In this document: piece by piece, positions 17,611-28,138 of the stretch
How positions within the stretch are numbered: the stretch's first letter is position 1
Layout: every line of letters starts with the position of its first letter
Virus record (IMG/VR): IMGVR_UViG_3300017763_000036
Coordinates: 1-45,628 of that record
Length of the DNA stretch: 45,628 bases
From: a virus
Direction: 5' to 3' (one strand)
Position numbers and translations under genes: made by a program
The notes under the pieces: generated by a model
Database searches by the model: none
The model's input: only the letters and a program-made list of their open reading frames with translations
What the model was told of the DNA's origin: nothing

Positions 17611-18516
17611 ATGGCAGCAGTAACAACAGCAGTAGTAGGTATAGCATCAGCGGCAACAAGTACCGCAATGAGTTTTTCAGCAGCAGCAAAAGCAAAAAGA
17701 GAAGGAGAGGCAGCGGCAGCAGAAGCAAAAAAAGCAATGGAAGATGCAAAGAAAAAAGCAGAGACGGATTTTTATGAGGGCCTTAGCGTTCCTTTAGACG
17801 CCTATGACGCTGAGTTTGAAAACAATTTAGCTGTTGCTCAACAAAGTACAGAAGCTTTACAAGAAGGAGACGCAAGAGCTTTAGCTGCGGGTGTTGGTAG
17901 GGTTGGCGCACAAGCTGGTGCACAAGCTCAAGAAACACGTATTGCAATGGGAGAACAAATCTCTGATCTTCAAGCTACTAAAGCACAGTCTAAAGATGCA
18001 GTAAACCAGCAGCTTTTACAGATGGATGTGGCTAACGCTAAAGAACAAAAACAAATTGCACGTGAATCAGAAGCTGCAAGAAGTGCTGCTATTGGCCAGG
18101 GTATACAGGGTATTGGAAGTACTATAGGTGCAGTGGCTGCTGCCGCTCCTTTATTTCCAGGGGGAGGAGCTACTCCACCACCAGGGGGTATTAACACAGG
18201 GAATCCTTTAGACCCTAATATGATTGGAGGTTCAAATTACACCCCTCCTTCACTTTCTTTAAGTAGTCCAAGTTCTGGGTTAAGTTTAAGTGGTGGAAAT
18301 AATTCAATATTTTCTGACAGAAGATTAAAAGAAAACATTAGTTTAATTGGCAAATCTAAAAGTGGATTAAATATATATACTTTTAAGTACAAAGGAAAAG
18401 AAGGTGTTTATCAAGGAGTTATGTCTGATGAAGTTCCTCAAGAAGCGGTAATTAAATCAGGGGGTTATGATATGGTAAATTACTCTACGTTAGATGTAGA
18501 ATTTAAAGAAATATAA
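17611..18516 (+). CDS. Internal/ejection protein with S74-chaperone-like C-terminus (301 aa)
   Basis: Probable internal virion protein in the position of T7 gp14. The N-terminus is hydrophobic and small-residue-rich (AVVGIASAATSTAMSFSAAA, about 6-25), followed by a long Ala/Glu/Lys/Gln helix to about residue 160, then a Gly/Pro-rich linker (PLFPGGGATPPPGG). The last ~67 residues begin with FSDRRLKENISLIGKSKSG and continue LNIYTFKYKG and YQGVMSDEV, the pattern of the peptidase S74 intramolecular chaperone domain. It is short, probably lacking part of that domain. It starts 1 base after the GNAT-like gene and is followed 1 base later by the next ejection gene. Confidence 0.65.
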   Translation: MAAVTTAVVGIASAATSTAMSFSAAAKAKREGEAAAAEAKKAMEDAKKKAETDFYEGLSVPLDAYDAEFENNLAVAQQSTEALQEGDARALAAGVGRVGAQAGAQAQETRIAMGEQISDLQATKAQSKDAVNQQLLQMDVANAKEQKQIARESEAARSAAIGQGIQGIGSTIGAVAAAAPLFPGGGATPPPGGINTGNPLDPNMIGGSNYTPPSLSLSSPSSGLSLSGGNNSIFSDRRLKENISLIGKSKSGLNIYTFKYKGKEGVYQGVMSDEVPQEAVIKSGGYDMVNYSTLDVEFKEI

Positions 18517-18517
18517 A

Positions 18518-20497
18518 ATGGCGGTAGATCCAACTAAAGCAAAACGAGATATAAATTTTGATACGTTTGCTCCTGAAAAAGAAGGAAGTAGAATAAATTG
18601 GTTTGAGCAGGCTAATGTAATTAGCAACGCTGTTACTCAGGCTGCTAATAAACGTCAAAAACGTAAGGATGATATTGATGCAGACACTAAAAAGAATTTA
18701 GATGCGTTAAATGAGTTAGAGTCTTTAGATAACAAAACATTAATGGATATGACTATTGACGGATCTAACGATGCCGCTAATGTTATATATCAAGCTGAAC
18801 AAGCAATGAAAAGAGGAGAGCTTAGACCTCAGGACTTTCAAAAAATAAAGAATAATATAAGCTCAGGGTTTACACAGTTTCAAAAAAATGCTAAGAGTTG
18901 GGATGAAGATTTTAAAAGGTATACTGAAAGAATGAATAGTACAAATCCTGGGGAAAAGTCCAGTTCTTTAGAGCAGTATCTTGGTGAAAGAATGGAGTCT
19001 TTTGGAAATCTTAAAAACTTACAGTTAGTTACTAATCCTGAGACGGGTATGTTAGCTTTTGGTAGAATAGACCCTGAGACAGGGGAGCTATTAACAGGTC
19101 CAGATGATTTAATTAGCATGAATAGAATGACTGCTATTAGTAAGCAAGAGATTAATGAATATGATGTGGGTGGATTTATAGAGCAGGCTTCGGAAGAGTT
19201 AGGAACTTATATTACAGCAGGTAACGCAACAACTGCGGGTAAGAAAGGTGCTGGACCAAGAGCTGTCCTTACAATAGAAGACTTTATGCAAACTCCTGAG
19301 GCTGAACAATATATATCAGATAAAGCTGCGGCTGCAATGAGTAGTAATTATGAGATAGGAAGTATTTTAGCAGATAATGGTATTAAAAATGATGACGGAG
19401 AGTTGTTTAGAGCGGGAGACCAAAGACAGTTTGATCAGTGGAATATAGATAATCCTGGTAATGAGGATAACAACCCTATTATTGTTATGGGGTATAAAGA
19501 GAATGGTGTACAGGTAGAACCATCTATTACTGACGCTCAAAGGCAAAAAGCTCAAGGTTTTATGGAAGACTCTTTAAAAGCTAAGTTAGGATATAAAGAA
19601 ACATTAACAACTAAACAAGTTGTTCAACCAAGAGCTAAAAGTAATTATGAATTTGCCAGCGGACAAAGAGAAAAAACATATTCTAACTTAATGGGTACGC
19701 TGAACACAGCCTTTACTGGAAATGACGCTGAGTCAATAGCTGCATTAAATGAATTAGCTTCTTCTATTAATAGTAGAATGTCTGGAAGTAAAAATTATGT
19801 TCCGATACAAAAATTAGAAATTGAGGGTGATGAAGTTTTAATCCATAAAAAAGGAGGAGAAATAGAGAGAGTAGATATTACAGATATGTCTACACGAGAT
19901 ATAGGGTCTTCTATATGGAATGATGTAACAGGAGGTGAAGTTTCTTTTGCGGATGCGTTAGCTATGTATGAAAAAGGAGGAGGTTCATTAGGTAAATATC
20001 GTAAAGGAGATAGAGGCGGTAGACAAACTAATGTAGACAAAATTGAAAATGCAGACTATAATTCTAAGATTAGAATTGACGGTAAAGATGACGATGTGCA
20101 GAGCTTTGTTGATGCTGTAGATAATATAGGAGGTGGGGATACAGTAGCAGATGTTGCTCCTGACTATTCAAATATATTACAAGAGGTGTTTAAAACATCT
20201 ACTACTCCAGGTCTTGTTGAGGCGTTTAAAGGAGTAGATATAAATGTTACAGCAGGAAAAGATGAAAAAGATAATGAGACGCTTGTATTTAAAATTGGAG
20301 ATATGACCTTTACATATCCAAACGATATGGTTGACTGGAACGAAGGAGAGACTATTGGTCAAAACAAGTGGGATAGTAGTGATCGGATCTGGCCAGCAAT
20401 GCAGGATTTTATAGCTGAAGCTATATCTCAGAAAAAAACTGGTAAGAAATACAAGAAAGAAACAACTAATGAAGGTGATAATATTTTAGACGAATAA
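18518..20497 (+). CDS. Internal virion/ejection protein (659 aa)
   Basis: Second of three consecutive long proteins before the end of the virion block, in the place of T7 gp15-type internal core proteins. It is charged, mostly helical, with no signal peptide and no clear enzyme motif. The N-terminal ~130 residues contain heptad-like helices (NVISNAVTQAANKRQKRKDD). The C-terminus is very acidic/basic (KKTGKKYKKETTNEGDNILDE). The intergenic spacing to both neighbours is under 7 bases, indicating one operon. Function is inferred from order: such proteins are packed in the head and pass into the cell ahead of the DNA. Confidence 0.6.
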   Translation: MAVDPTKAKRDINFDTFAPEKEGSRINWFEQANVISNAVTQAANKRQKRKDDIDADTKKNLDALNELESLDNKTLMDMTIDGSNDAANVIYQAEQAMKRGELRPQDFQKIKNNISSGFTQFQKNAKSWDEDFKRYTERMNSTNPGEKSSSLEQYLGERMESFGNLKNLQLVTNPETGMLAFGRIDPETGELLTGPDDLISMNRMTAISKQEINEYDVGGFIEQASEELGTYITAGNATTAGKKGAGPRAVLTIEDFMQTPEAEQYISDKAAAAMSSNYEIGSILADNGIKNDDGELFRAGDQRQFDQWNIDNPGNEDNNPIIVMGYKENGVQVEPSITDAQRQKAQGFMEDSLKAKLGYKETLTTKQVVQPRAKSNYEFASGQREKTYSNLMGTLNTAFTGNDAESIAALNELASSINSRMSGSKNYVPIQKLEIEGDEVLIHKKGGEIERVDITDMSTRDIGSSIWNDVTGGEVSFADALAMYEKGGGSLGKYRKGDRGGRQTNVDKIENADYNSKIRIDGKDDDVQSFVDAVDNIGGGDTVADVAPDYSNILQEVFKTSTTPGLVEAFKGVDINVTAGKDEKDNETLVFKIGDMTFTYPNDMVDWNEGETIGQNKWDSSDRIWPAMQDFIAEAISQKKTGKKYKKETTNEGDNILDE

Positions 20498-20503
20498 TAA
20501 AAC

Positions 20504-23500
20504 ATGGATAAGTTAGAACAAATGTACAATCTCTATGTAGAGAAAGGATTAATTTCAGAACTTAAAAGTCCATTTGAAAAGTGGTCTAAAGCTAATCCAG
20601 AGATGCAAATAAAGCTTTTTGAGTTAGGACAAAAAGAAGGGTTGTTTGGTGAGAATACCCAGATAGAATCTTTTTCCAACTTATGGAAGGTAAAAAAAAA
20701 AGACGATTCTCAGCCTATTGCAGAAGAGGAAGTTATGGAATCATCTACAGAACAAGTTCAGGATCAAGGTGGATCTTCGGATGTTTCGATATCGGAAAAC
20801 GTAAGTGATTACGAAACTAAATTATTAGGAGGCGAGACTGATACTGAAACTGAAACAGAGACAGAAGTTGTAGAAACTGACCCTGCTCGTTCTCAACAAG
20901 ACAGAGTGTCGATGCCAGACGCTGCTGAAGACAACACTATACTTGAAGATGTTGTTGGGAAAAATTATTTAACAAATTTTATTGGAGATATATATCGTGC
21001 TGGAAAGCAAGGTTTTGTACAGGGTAACACTTCAGATGAAGGGTGGGAGCTTATGTATAAGGGGGCTGATGCAAACCCTGAGGATATAATGGAATTTTTA
21101 CAAGCTCAAGAAGAAATTGCTGCGTTAGGTGAAAGTGATGAAATGCAAGAGTTTAATAGGGTGTATGAAGATGCTGGTGGAGGTGCTTTGGGTTTTTTAA
21201 AAGGATTAGCTTATGCTGGACCTTTAAATGTTGTTGCTCAATTAGGCGCTCAAACTATGATGCAAATGCTTAACACTTCCTCAGCTACTGCGGCAGGAAC
21301 TGTTGTTGCTGGTGGGGCCGGAGTTGGATCTTTAGCAGGTGGAGTAGGAGCTATCCCTGGCGCTATTGCTTCATTACCAGCAGCTTATGCGGCTTCAGGA
21401 GCTGCATTGGAAACTGGCTTGTCTTTTGCAGAGTTTTTAAGAGAGGCTGTAGAAGAGAATGGAGATTCATTTGATCAAAAAGGTATATCAAAAGTATTAG
21501 CTGATGAGGATAAAATGTTTAAAATCAGAGCTAAATCAGCAGGTAGAGGGGCTATAATAGGTATTGTAGATAGGTATAGCTTAAAGATGGGTGGTAAAAT
21601 TATAGCTAATCAAGTTGTTAAAGGGGCAAGCAAAGGGAAAAGAGCCTTAACAGCTATGGGAGTAGAAGCCGGTGGAGGTGGTGTAGGAGAGACTATAGCC
21701 AGAGTAGCGGTAGGTCAAGATTTAGATGCTCGTGAGATTGGTTTTGAAACTATTGGGGGTACAGGAAAAGCAGGTGTTTCTTATGCTTACGGATCTTTGC
21801 TGGCAAGACCAACATATAAAATAAATAGCGATACTAAAGAAGGTGAGGTGGATGTGAAGACTATGACTGAGATGATTATGAATTCAGATGATAAAGACTT
21901 TGCTGCCATGGGTATTACAATAGAGAATGACCCTGCTTTAAAAGATTTAGCCGACAAAAGAAAAACGAAATTAAGAATACAAAACACTATATTAAGAGAA
22001 ATAGGCCAACAAAACATTCCCAACAAAGAAACTTTAGATGAATTAGTTTCATTAGAAGTAGAGAAGGAAAGCCTGGGAGCCCCTACCACAGAGGCTGGTA
22101 AAAACAGGTTAAAAGAAATTCAAGAAAGAATTATAGGTATATACAAGGGAGATATAAACGTTAAGGTTACTCAAACTGATGATGGTCAAGGAAATACGAC
22201 TACAGAAACTATTGAGGTATCTAAAGAGTATGCTACAGAAAAATTATTGGAAGAAGGGAATGAAAACCCTACCGAGCAAGATATTGCTGAGAAACAAGCT
22301 CAGCTTATGGAAGAGGGACAAGAAGCTATTAATAAACTAAAACAAGAGCAAGATGCCATTCAAGAGTCAAGCCCAGAGAGCGTGGATGTACAAGAACAAA
22401 CCGAAGTTAGCAGCGAGGTGGGAGATGGAAACACCGAGACAGTTGTTACCGAAGAGAGCGACAGCCAAGAAGGGCCCAGTCCTGAAGAGGTTACGCAAGA
22501 GGAAATAAATGAAGAGTCAAGAGACTTAGAAACCCTAATAGATGGGGAGCCTACTGTAGTTGAAAACACTGAGGTAGTAGAAGAAGAGAGTAGACCATTA
22601 AAAGAAAAGATAAGAAATATAGTAGATAAAATAGCTGATGGTAAAAATGGGTTTGCTCAGAAATGGTTTAACCCTATAGTTATGGAGCGTGCTGGAATAA
22701 CTAAAGATGAAGATGTTAAGGAATACTATATACAAAGTATAGAAAACGGAGAGGTTATAAATGATGCTAATAAAGAGTTTTTTAATAGTGAGTTTGAAAG
22801 GTTAGGAATAACCCCTCCTACTACAGACAACACTACTACTCAAGAGGTAACAAGAGAGTCTGCTGTTGAGGTTAACAATGAAACAGAAGGGCTAACTATT
22901 ATAAACTCTAAAACAGGGGAAGTAGTAGAGATGAGCGGGGCAAATGTTACAACTCCTAAAATAAATAAGGACGGAACTATAGAAAACAACTCTACTAATT
23001 TATTTATTGCAGACGATACAGTGGTAGAGGTAGACCCTATATATGAAGATACAAAAGCTCAAGAGAAACAAGAGTCATTAATAACCGAGCTTGCTAAGAA
23101 AGCGGTTAAGTCTATTAAACAAATACTACCTGATGTGCAAGTGGTTTTACATAGAACAGAAGCTGCTTACAATAAAGCTACTAATCAAAATTCACAAGGA
23201 TCAAAAGGTAAGGGGGGGTCAAGAGGAATGTATTCTCAAGGAACTAACACTATACATATTAATATGCCTCATGCAAATACCAGAACTATAGCTCATGAAG
23301 TTTTTCATGCGGTAGTAATGAGTAAGTTTGATGGAGCTAACCTAAAGGCAGTAACTGATAGAATGGTAAAGTCTTTACAGTCAAGTATTAAGGACCCTAA
23401 AATAAAAGCAGAGTTAGATGCTTTTGTAAAAAAATATACAGGAGATAATAAAAAATTTAGAAGTGAAGAATATTTGGCGGAGCTAACAGGAATGTTGGCA

Positions 23501-26500
23501 GACAATTATACCTCTTTAAATACAGAAGAAAAAAGTCTTGTTAAAAGATTGCTGCAAAAATTAGGAAGCATGCTTGGTATTAAAGCGGAGGTTAGCACTC
23601 AAGATGAAGTGGTTAATCTATTAAATGTATTGTCTGGAAAAATAAGAGAAGGAGGAGAGGTTAGTATGCAGGATATACAAGGACTTCAGGAAGTAGATAA
23701 ATTAAATACTGAAGAAAAAATAAAAGAACAAAAAGATGAAGATGATGCAAAAAAGGCTTTGCAAGAATATGAGGCTGAAATAGATCAACTACCGTCAGGA
23801 ATTTTTGCATATCTTTTTGAAAACTTAGGTAAGGTTCATGTTAAAGATTTTGATCAGTACGGAGACCCTAATAATAGAAAGGGAACTGCGAGAGATAGAA
23901 TGGCATACAATAGATTACTTAGAAAAACAGGGCCAAGAAATATTGATACAGTAGAAGACCCAACTTCTGATGACATAGGGTTTTTAGATCCTCAGGTTAT
24001 TATAGATTACTTAGATGATGTAGTAAGTAATCCTGGCAAGTATACTCGAAAAAATATTCAAAAGGCAAGAGATGCTGGTTTGACTCGTGATCAAAAATTT
24101 GAAGAGAGCCCTATTAAAAAAGTAACAAGATTAGCACAGCAAAACGGTATTAACCAGTCAGGGTTCTTTTCGGCTAATTTATTTAACCCACAGGCTTTGC
24201 GTAAACAATTAGAAGCGCAGGGTTATGGTTTAAAAGAAGCTTACAAGTCTTATGGAGACGGAGCTTTAACAGGTTATTATATTACAAAAAATGGACGTAA
24301 GTTTAATATACCTTCCAATGATAGAATGCAGGTTATCTTTAATCCTCAAGACTCTAATAATGAAGTAGTGTCCAAGGCTCGTGAGATGGACTTTAGTGAT
24401 GCTTCTATTAAAGATTACTTAACAAGAATTAGAAAGGTAGCTGCTTCAGTCGCAGATGCGTTGCTTAAATCTAAAACTGAGAGAGAAATAAATATACCTG
24501 TAGTATTTGGAAATGTAGAAGGGGGAATGAAAGTAGGAGAAAATATGTTTAATGATGTAAACACTCAGCTTACAGAGTTTATTACAAAAAACAATCCTAA
24601 CAATGCAGAGATAAGAGAGAAAGGTATTTCTTTATTAGAAAAAAATGAAGAGTTTCAAGCCCAACCAAAATCGGTTCAGAATGATTTAGTAAGTGGTTTT
24701 GATAGGTCCTTACAGACAACTGCTAATAGAACAGTTCAGAAAAAAATAAGTGCTATTCGTAAAGAAATACGAACAAGAAAAGAAGGCGCTTCCAGTTTAG
24801 CAAAAAGTAAAGCCAGAATAAAACAGTTTATAAGAACTCAGCTTCCTGTTTCAAAAAAATATACTAAAGCAGATATTTTAAAACTAACTAATCTAATAGC
24901 TAACTCTTCTGAAAAAACTTTTTTAGCAGATGCAGAAAGAGTTTTACAGGTTGTAGAAAAGCAAAGAGCTGTTTTAAAAAAATCATTATTTAAAGATATT
25001 TTAAATTTAGTAAACAAAAAGGCTTCTAAGAAAACTACAGATAGCGGTAAGGTTAGAAGTAAAGGTTTAGATGCTGCTGGTCAGCAATTTTTTAGATCAG
25101 TTAAAACTATACTTACTGCCGCTATTAAAGGAGATGTTGATGTGCTGGCCTCTATAACTGAAAAGTTAAGAGCAGACAACGTGGAGATAGGTGGAACTGT
25201 TATAAATGTAAACGATGCTTTAACTAAAGAATTAAACGGAGAGCAGTTAACTGTAAAAGAACAAATGTTATTAGAGCAAATTTATGCTTTAGATACTTTT
25301 GGAAATATATCTAATATGAGCTTAGAAGATGTTCAGTCTTTATATGATGGCTTTAAAGATGTTAGAGCAGAGTCAATTAAAAGATTAGCAGTTAAAAGGT
25401 TAGCAAGAGCAGAAAACCAAAATAAATTAAATGAAGAATCTTCAGCTCAAATTAAAGAAAACTACCCGTTTTTATACAATGAGGACGGAACTTTAAAAGA
25501 TAAGAATGATTTAGATAGAGACGCCAGTAGTACCTGGAATGATTTTCAAAAGCTAAAAATATGGAAAGGACTACAGAATTTTGTAGACAGATATCCTTTT
25601 ACAACGGGCTTAGGTATATCAGACTTCTTTAGAAATAAAATTGCACACTTAGGTACTATCACTAATATTATGGATAATGTAGCTAAGGGTAATAACTTCT
25701 TTAGAGAGAATGTTTATGATAAGCTTAACCTGATGCACACTAAAGCTTTAGAAGGGGAAAGGGCTATTATAAAGTCTAACGATAAAGGTTTAGGAAAAAT
25801 CGCTAATACTATAGAGGGAATAACCAAGGGTTATGCTGAATGGAAAAGTAAAATACCGAGAGGGCAAAGAACTATTTATGGTAAATTTAAAGGAGGGGCA
25901 AGAGAGAGGTCTCATACTATAGATGAGATGATGCGTATTTATGCTTTAAGTAAAAATGATATACAAAGAGCAAAGTTAGAGAAGATGGGTTATGATGCAG
26001 AAGTGTTAGACCAGATCACCAGAGAGATAACTCCTTTGGCTACTGAGTTTATAGACAAGACTGTAGATTATTTAAGTAATGAATATTTTGAGGAAACAAA
26101 CTCTACATACCGTCAAGTAAATGACGTAAACTTAGGCTTTGTAGCTAACTACTTTCCAACACAAAGCATATCTCCTTCTGTAGATGGCTTGATTACTGAG
26201 GGAGATTTTAATGGAGTGTTTAATGCTGAGTATGATTCTGCTTTTAAATCACGTATTGATAGAGAGTCCGATGTAAAAATAGAAAATTTATTATTTACAA
26301 ATGTATTAGAGTCTCATATTAAAAGCATGGAAAGATACAAGTCTTATGCTGAGGGCACTAAAACTTTAAATAATATATTTAAAAGTCCAGATGTAAATAC
26401 TTTAGCTCAAGAACTGGGTATAAGAGGATTGATGAAAAATATGGTTAATATGGCTGTTAACCCTAACTCAGGACTTAAATTATCTAACACTAAGTTAGAT

Positions 26501-27706
26501 ACCTTGCAGCGTAAATTTACTTCATTTGCACTGTCATTTAAGTTTATGCAGATACCTAAGCAGGCCACTTCATTTATTAATGCTTTTGAAGACTACAACT
26601 ATAGAGGTGAGGGTAAGACAAGAATACCAGGGATGGACACCTTAGGATTCATGATGGATATGGCTAAAATAATAGCAACACTACCTAAGCAGATTAAAAA
26701 AGCTCGTAGTATTTCAGCTGATTTTTCTGCTCGTTTAGATCAAGGATTGGAGGGTGATGTGTATGGATTGGAAAGTGGTAGTAGAGTATTTAAACCATTA
26801 AGAGGAAGGTCTAAGGTGGCTAAATTTATACAGGCCCTTAAGACTGCAGCTGCCTCTCCTACTGTTATAGGGGATGTTATGGGGGTGATGGGATATATGG
26901 CTAACTACAATAGAAATATTGCAAACGGAATGTCTAAAGCAGATGCCCTGCAAGCTTTTAATAACTATAATGCTACTCAGCAAAGTCGTAGAAGTACAGA
27001 TAAAAACATGATGCAACTTCAAGGAGATGGTTTAACAAGAGCATTCACTATGTTTGGTAGTACATTGTTTTTACAGATGAATAAAGTAATGTCCAGTACT
27101 GCTAACATAATGAAAACTTTAAAAGAAAAGAAAGTCCCTACAGCCAAAGACACAAGGGCTTTAAGTTTAAATTTTGCTCTTGCTAACATGTTGTTTATTG
27201 CTACAGCTAATATTTTTAAACTATCCGAGGGAGGGGAGGATGAAGAAGAGGCTATGGAAAAAATCAAAGATGCCGCTATGGGCTTAACACTTCTTTATCA
27301 AGTGCCTTTAATAGGTGGTGGTGCTGAATCAGTTGTTAATGCTATTAAGGGCAAAAGAAGTTATAACAATGATGTTGTTAACCCTTACACCAGCGTATTT
27401 AGAAAGGTAAGCAAAGGATTTAAAAAAGAAAGTACTTTTGATGCGTTAAGACCAGTTGCTGAAATTGCATTAGGAGCACAGCTTGATCCGTTTATTGGTT
27501 TATTTAATACTTTAGGCGTGGAGATAGATGATGCGAGTGACGAAGAAAACCTATTCAGAATGTTAGGGGTTAGTCCTTCTTACCAGCCTAACTCCGTAAA
27601 AAGTGGCTCTAAGAGTAAGGAGGGTATGGGTCCAAGAGGGGGCACTCCAAGAGGTGGGTCTAAAGGGAAGAGAGATTCGGGAGGTAGATTGAGCCAGCCA
27701 AGATAA
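20504..27706 (+). CDS. Giant internal virion/ejection protein with zinc-metallopeptidase motif (2400 aa)
   Basis: Probable gp16-like ejection protein that helps DNA cross the envelope. The N-terminal ~65 residues contain FEKWSKANPEMQIKLFELGQ, then an acidic, low-complexity stretch. Residues about 225-310 are hydrophobic and Gly/Ala-rich, possibly membrane-active. Around 885-1000 lies a zincin-like domain: AHEVFH (H931, E932, H935) with downstream EEYLAEL (E988/E989/E993) able to supply the third zinc ligand. A further helical region follows, then a basic middle (1480-1720), and hydrophobic helices near 2215-2235 (LNFALANMLFIATANIF). The C-terminus is Gly/Lys/Arg-rich. It is the longest gene in the window. 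No lysozyme or RNA polymerase motif was noticed. Confidence 0.68.
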   Translation: MDKLEQMYNLYVEKGLISELKSPFEKWSKANPEMQIKLFELGQKEGLFGENTQIESFSNLWKVKKKDDSQPIAEEEVMESSTEQVQDQGGSSDVSISENVSDYETKLLGGETDTETETETEVVETDPARSQQDRVSMPDAAEDNTILEDVVGKNYLTNFIGDIYRAGKQGFVQGNTSDEGWELMYKGADANPEDIMEFLQAQEEIAALGESDEMQEFNRVYEDAGGGALGFLKGLAYAGPLNVVAQLGAQTMMQMLNTSSATAAGTVVAGGAGVGSLAGGVGAIPGAIASLPAAYAASGAALETGLSFAEFLREAVEENGDSFDQKGISKVLADEDKMFKIRAKSAGRGAIIGIVDRYSLKMGGKIIANQVVKGASKGKRALTAMGVEAGGGGVGETIARVAVGQDLDAREIGFETIGGTGKAGVSYAYGSLLARPTYKINSDTKEGEVDVKTMTEMIMNSDDKDFAAMGITIENDPALKDLADKRKTKLRIQNTILREIGQQNIPNKETLDELVSLEVEKESLGAPTTEAGKNRLKEIQERIIGIYKGDINVKVTQTDDGQGNTTTETIEVSKEYATEKLLEEGNENPTEQDIAEKQAQLMEEGQEAINKLKQEQDAIQESSPESVDVQEQTEVSSEVGDGNTETVVTEESDSQEGPSPEEVTQEEINEESRDLETLIDGEPTVVENTEVVEEESRPLKEKIRNIVDKIADGKNGFAQKWFNPIVMERAGITKDEDVKEYYIQSIENGEVINDANKEFFNSEFERLGITPPTTDNTTTQEVTRESAVEVNNETEGLTIINSKTGEVVEMSGANVTTPKINKDGTIENNSTNLFIADDTVVEVDPIYEDTKAQEKQESLITELAKKAVKSIKQILPDVQVVLHRTEAAYNKATNQNSQGSKGKGGSRGMYSQGTNTIHINMPHANTRTIAHEVFHAVVMSKFDGANLKAVTDRMVKSLQSSIKDPKIKAELDAFVKKYTGDNKKFRSEEYLAELTGMLADNYTSLNTEEKSLVKRLLQKLGSMLGIKAEVSTQDEVVNLLNVLSGKIREGGEVSMQDIQGLQEVDKLNTEEKIKEQKDEDDAKKALQEYEAEIDQLPSGIFAYLFENLGKVHVKDFDQYGDPNNRKGTARDRMAYNRLLRKTGPRNIDTVEDPTSDDIGFLDPQVIIDYLDDVVSNPGKYTRKNIQKARDAGLTRDQKFEESPIKKVTRLAQQNGINQSGFFSANLFNPQALRKQLEAQGYGLKEAYKSYGDGALTGYYITKNGRKFNIPSNDRMQVIFNPQDSNNEVVSKAREMDFSDASIKDYLTRIRKVAASVADALLKSKTEREINIPVVFGNVEGGMKVGENMFNDVNTQLTEFITKNNPNNAEIREKGISLLEKNEEFQAQPKSVQNDLVSGFDRSLQTTANRTVQKKISAIRKEIRTRKEGASSLAKSKARIKQFIRTQLPVSKKYTKADILKLTNLIANSSEKTFLADAERVLQVVEKQRAVLKKSLFKDILNLVNKKASKKTTDSGKVRSKGLDAAGQQFFRSVKTILTAAIKGDVDVLASITEKLRADNVEIGGTVINVNDALTKELNGEQLTVKEQMLLEQIYALDTFGNISNMSLEDVQSLYDGFKDVRAESIKRLAVKRLARAENQNKLNEESSAQIKENYPFLYNEDGTLKDKNDLDRDASSTWNDFQKLKIWKGLQNFVDRYPFTTGLGISDFFRNKIAHLGTITNIMDNVAKGNNFFRENVYDKLNLMHTKALEGERAIIKSNDKGLGKIANTIEGITKGYAEWKSKIPRGQRTIYGKFKGGARERSHTIDEMMRIYALSKNDIQRAKLEKMGYDAEVLDQITREITPLATEFIDKTVDYLSNEYFEETNSTYRQVNDVNLGFVANYFPTQSISPSVDGLITEGDFNGVFNAEYDSAFKSRIDRESDVKIENLLFTNVLESHIKSMERYKSYAEGTKTLNNIFKSPDVNTLAQELGIRGLMKNMVNMAVNPNSGLKLSNTKLDTLQRKFTSFALSFKFMQIPKQATSFINAFEDYNYRGEGKTRIPGMDTLGFMMDMAKIIATLPKQIKKARSISADFSARLDQGLEGDVYGLESGSRVFKPLRGRSKVAKFIQALKTAAASPTVIGDVMGVMGYMANYNRNIANGMSKADALQAFNNYNATQQSRRSTDKNMMQLQGDGLTRAFTMFGSTLFLQMNKVMSSTANIMKTLKEKKVPTAKDTRALSLNFALANMLFIATANIFKLSEGGEDEEEAMEKIKDAAMGLTLLYQVPLIGGGAESVVNAIKGKRSYNNDVVNPYTSVFRKVSKGFKKESTFDALRPVAEIALGAQLDPFIGLFNTLGVEIDDASDEENLFRMLGVSPSYQPNSVKSGSKSKEGMGPRGGTPRGGSKGKRDSGGRLSQPR

Positions 27707-27726
27707 TAATTAAAAACTATAATACT

Positions 27727-27960
27727 ATGAGGAGTTTTAATGAAGATCAATGTATGAGACACAGCTATAACTTGTTGCTGGGTAAAAAAACTTTAGATGA
27801 ATTAATATCTGAGACCGCTGAATTAGTTCTTATGTTTAACCCTAAACAAAAGATTGTCCCTATGGATTATGATTTGTACGATACTCTTATTGAATACTTT
27901 GTTCAAACTGAAGAATATGAAAAGTGTGCCGAGCTTATGAAGGCGAAGAAGTCTCTTTAA
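27727..27960 (+). CDS. Small protein of unknown function (77 aa)
   Basis: Last + strand gene of the virion block, 20 bases after the giant ejection gene, with an A/T-rich leader before ATG. The protein is helical and mildly acidic (FVQTEEYEKCAELMKAKKSL), with two helix-like halves resembling a single helical-repeat unit. Its 3' end overlaps the last gene of the convergent - strand block by 26 bases. No family is recognised. Confidence 0.55.
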   Translation: MRSFNEDQCMRHSYNLLLGKKTLDELISETAELVLMFNPKQKIVPMDYDLYDTLIEYFVQTEEYEKCAELMKAKKSL

Positions 27961-28138
27961 TTTCTTGATCTATTAGTTCTAATAGCTGAGTGGCAGTGTA
28001 GATAGGGAGTTTATCATTGTAGTTCTGATAGATTTGAGTAAAGTTTTTTTCCTCCCTATCCCACGTCCATAATGTGTTTACTTTATTTTTAATGTTCTGC
28101 TTAAGAACCCACTTAATAGTTTTATATTTCGTGCTCAT
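27935..28138 (-). CDS. Small protein of unknown function (67 aa)
   Basis: The most distal gene of the - strand block, overlapping the preceding gene by 17 bases and converging with the + strand 77-residue gene. It has an N-terminal basic helix (KYKTIKWVLKQNIKNK) and a Trp-Thr-Trp segment, then an acidic C-terminus (LLELIDQEIKETSSPS). The A/T-rich leader and tight overlap support it as real. No function can be assigned. Confidence 0.5.
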   Translation of the reverse strand: MSTKYKTIKWVLKQNIKNKVNTLWTWDREEKNFTQIYQNYNDKLPIYTATQLLELIDQEIKETSSPS

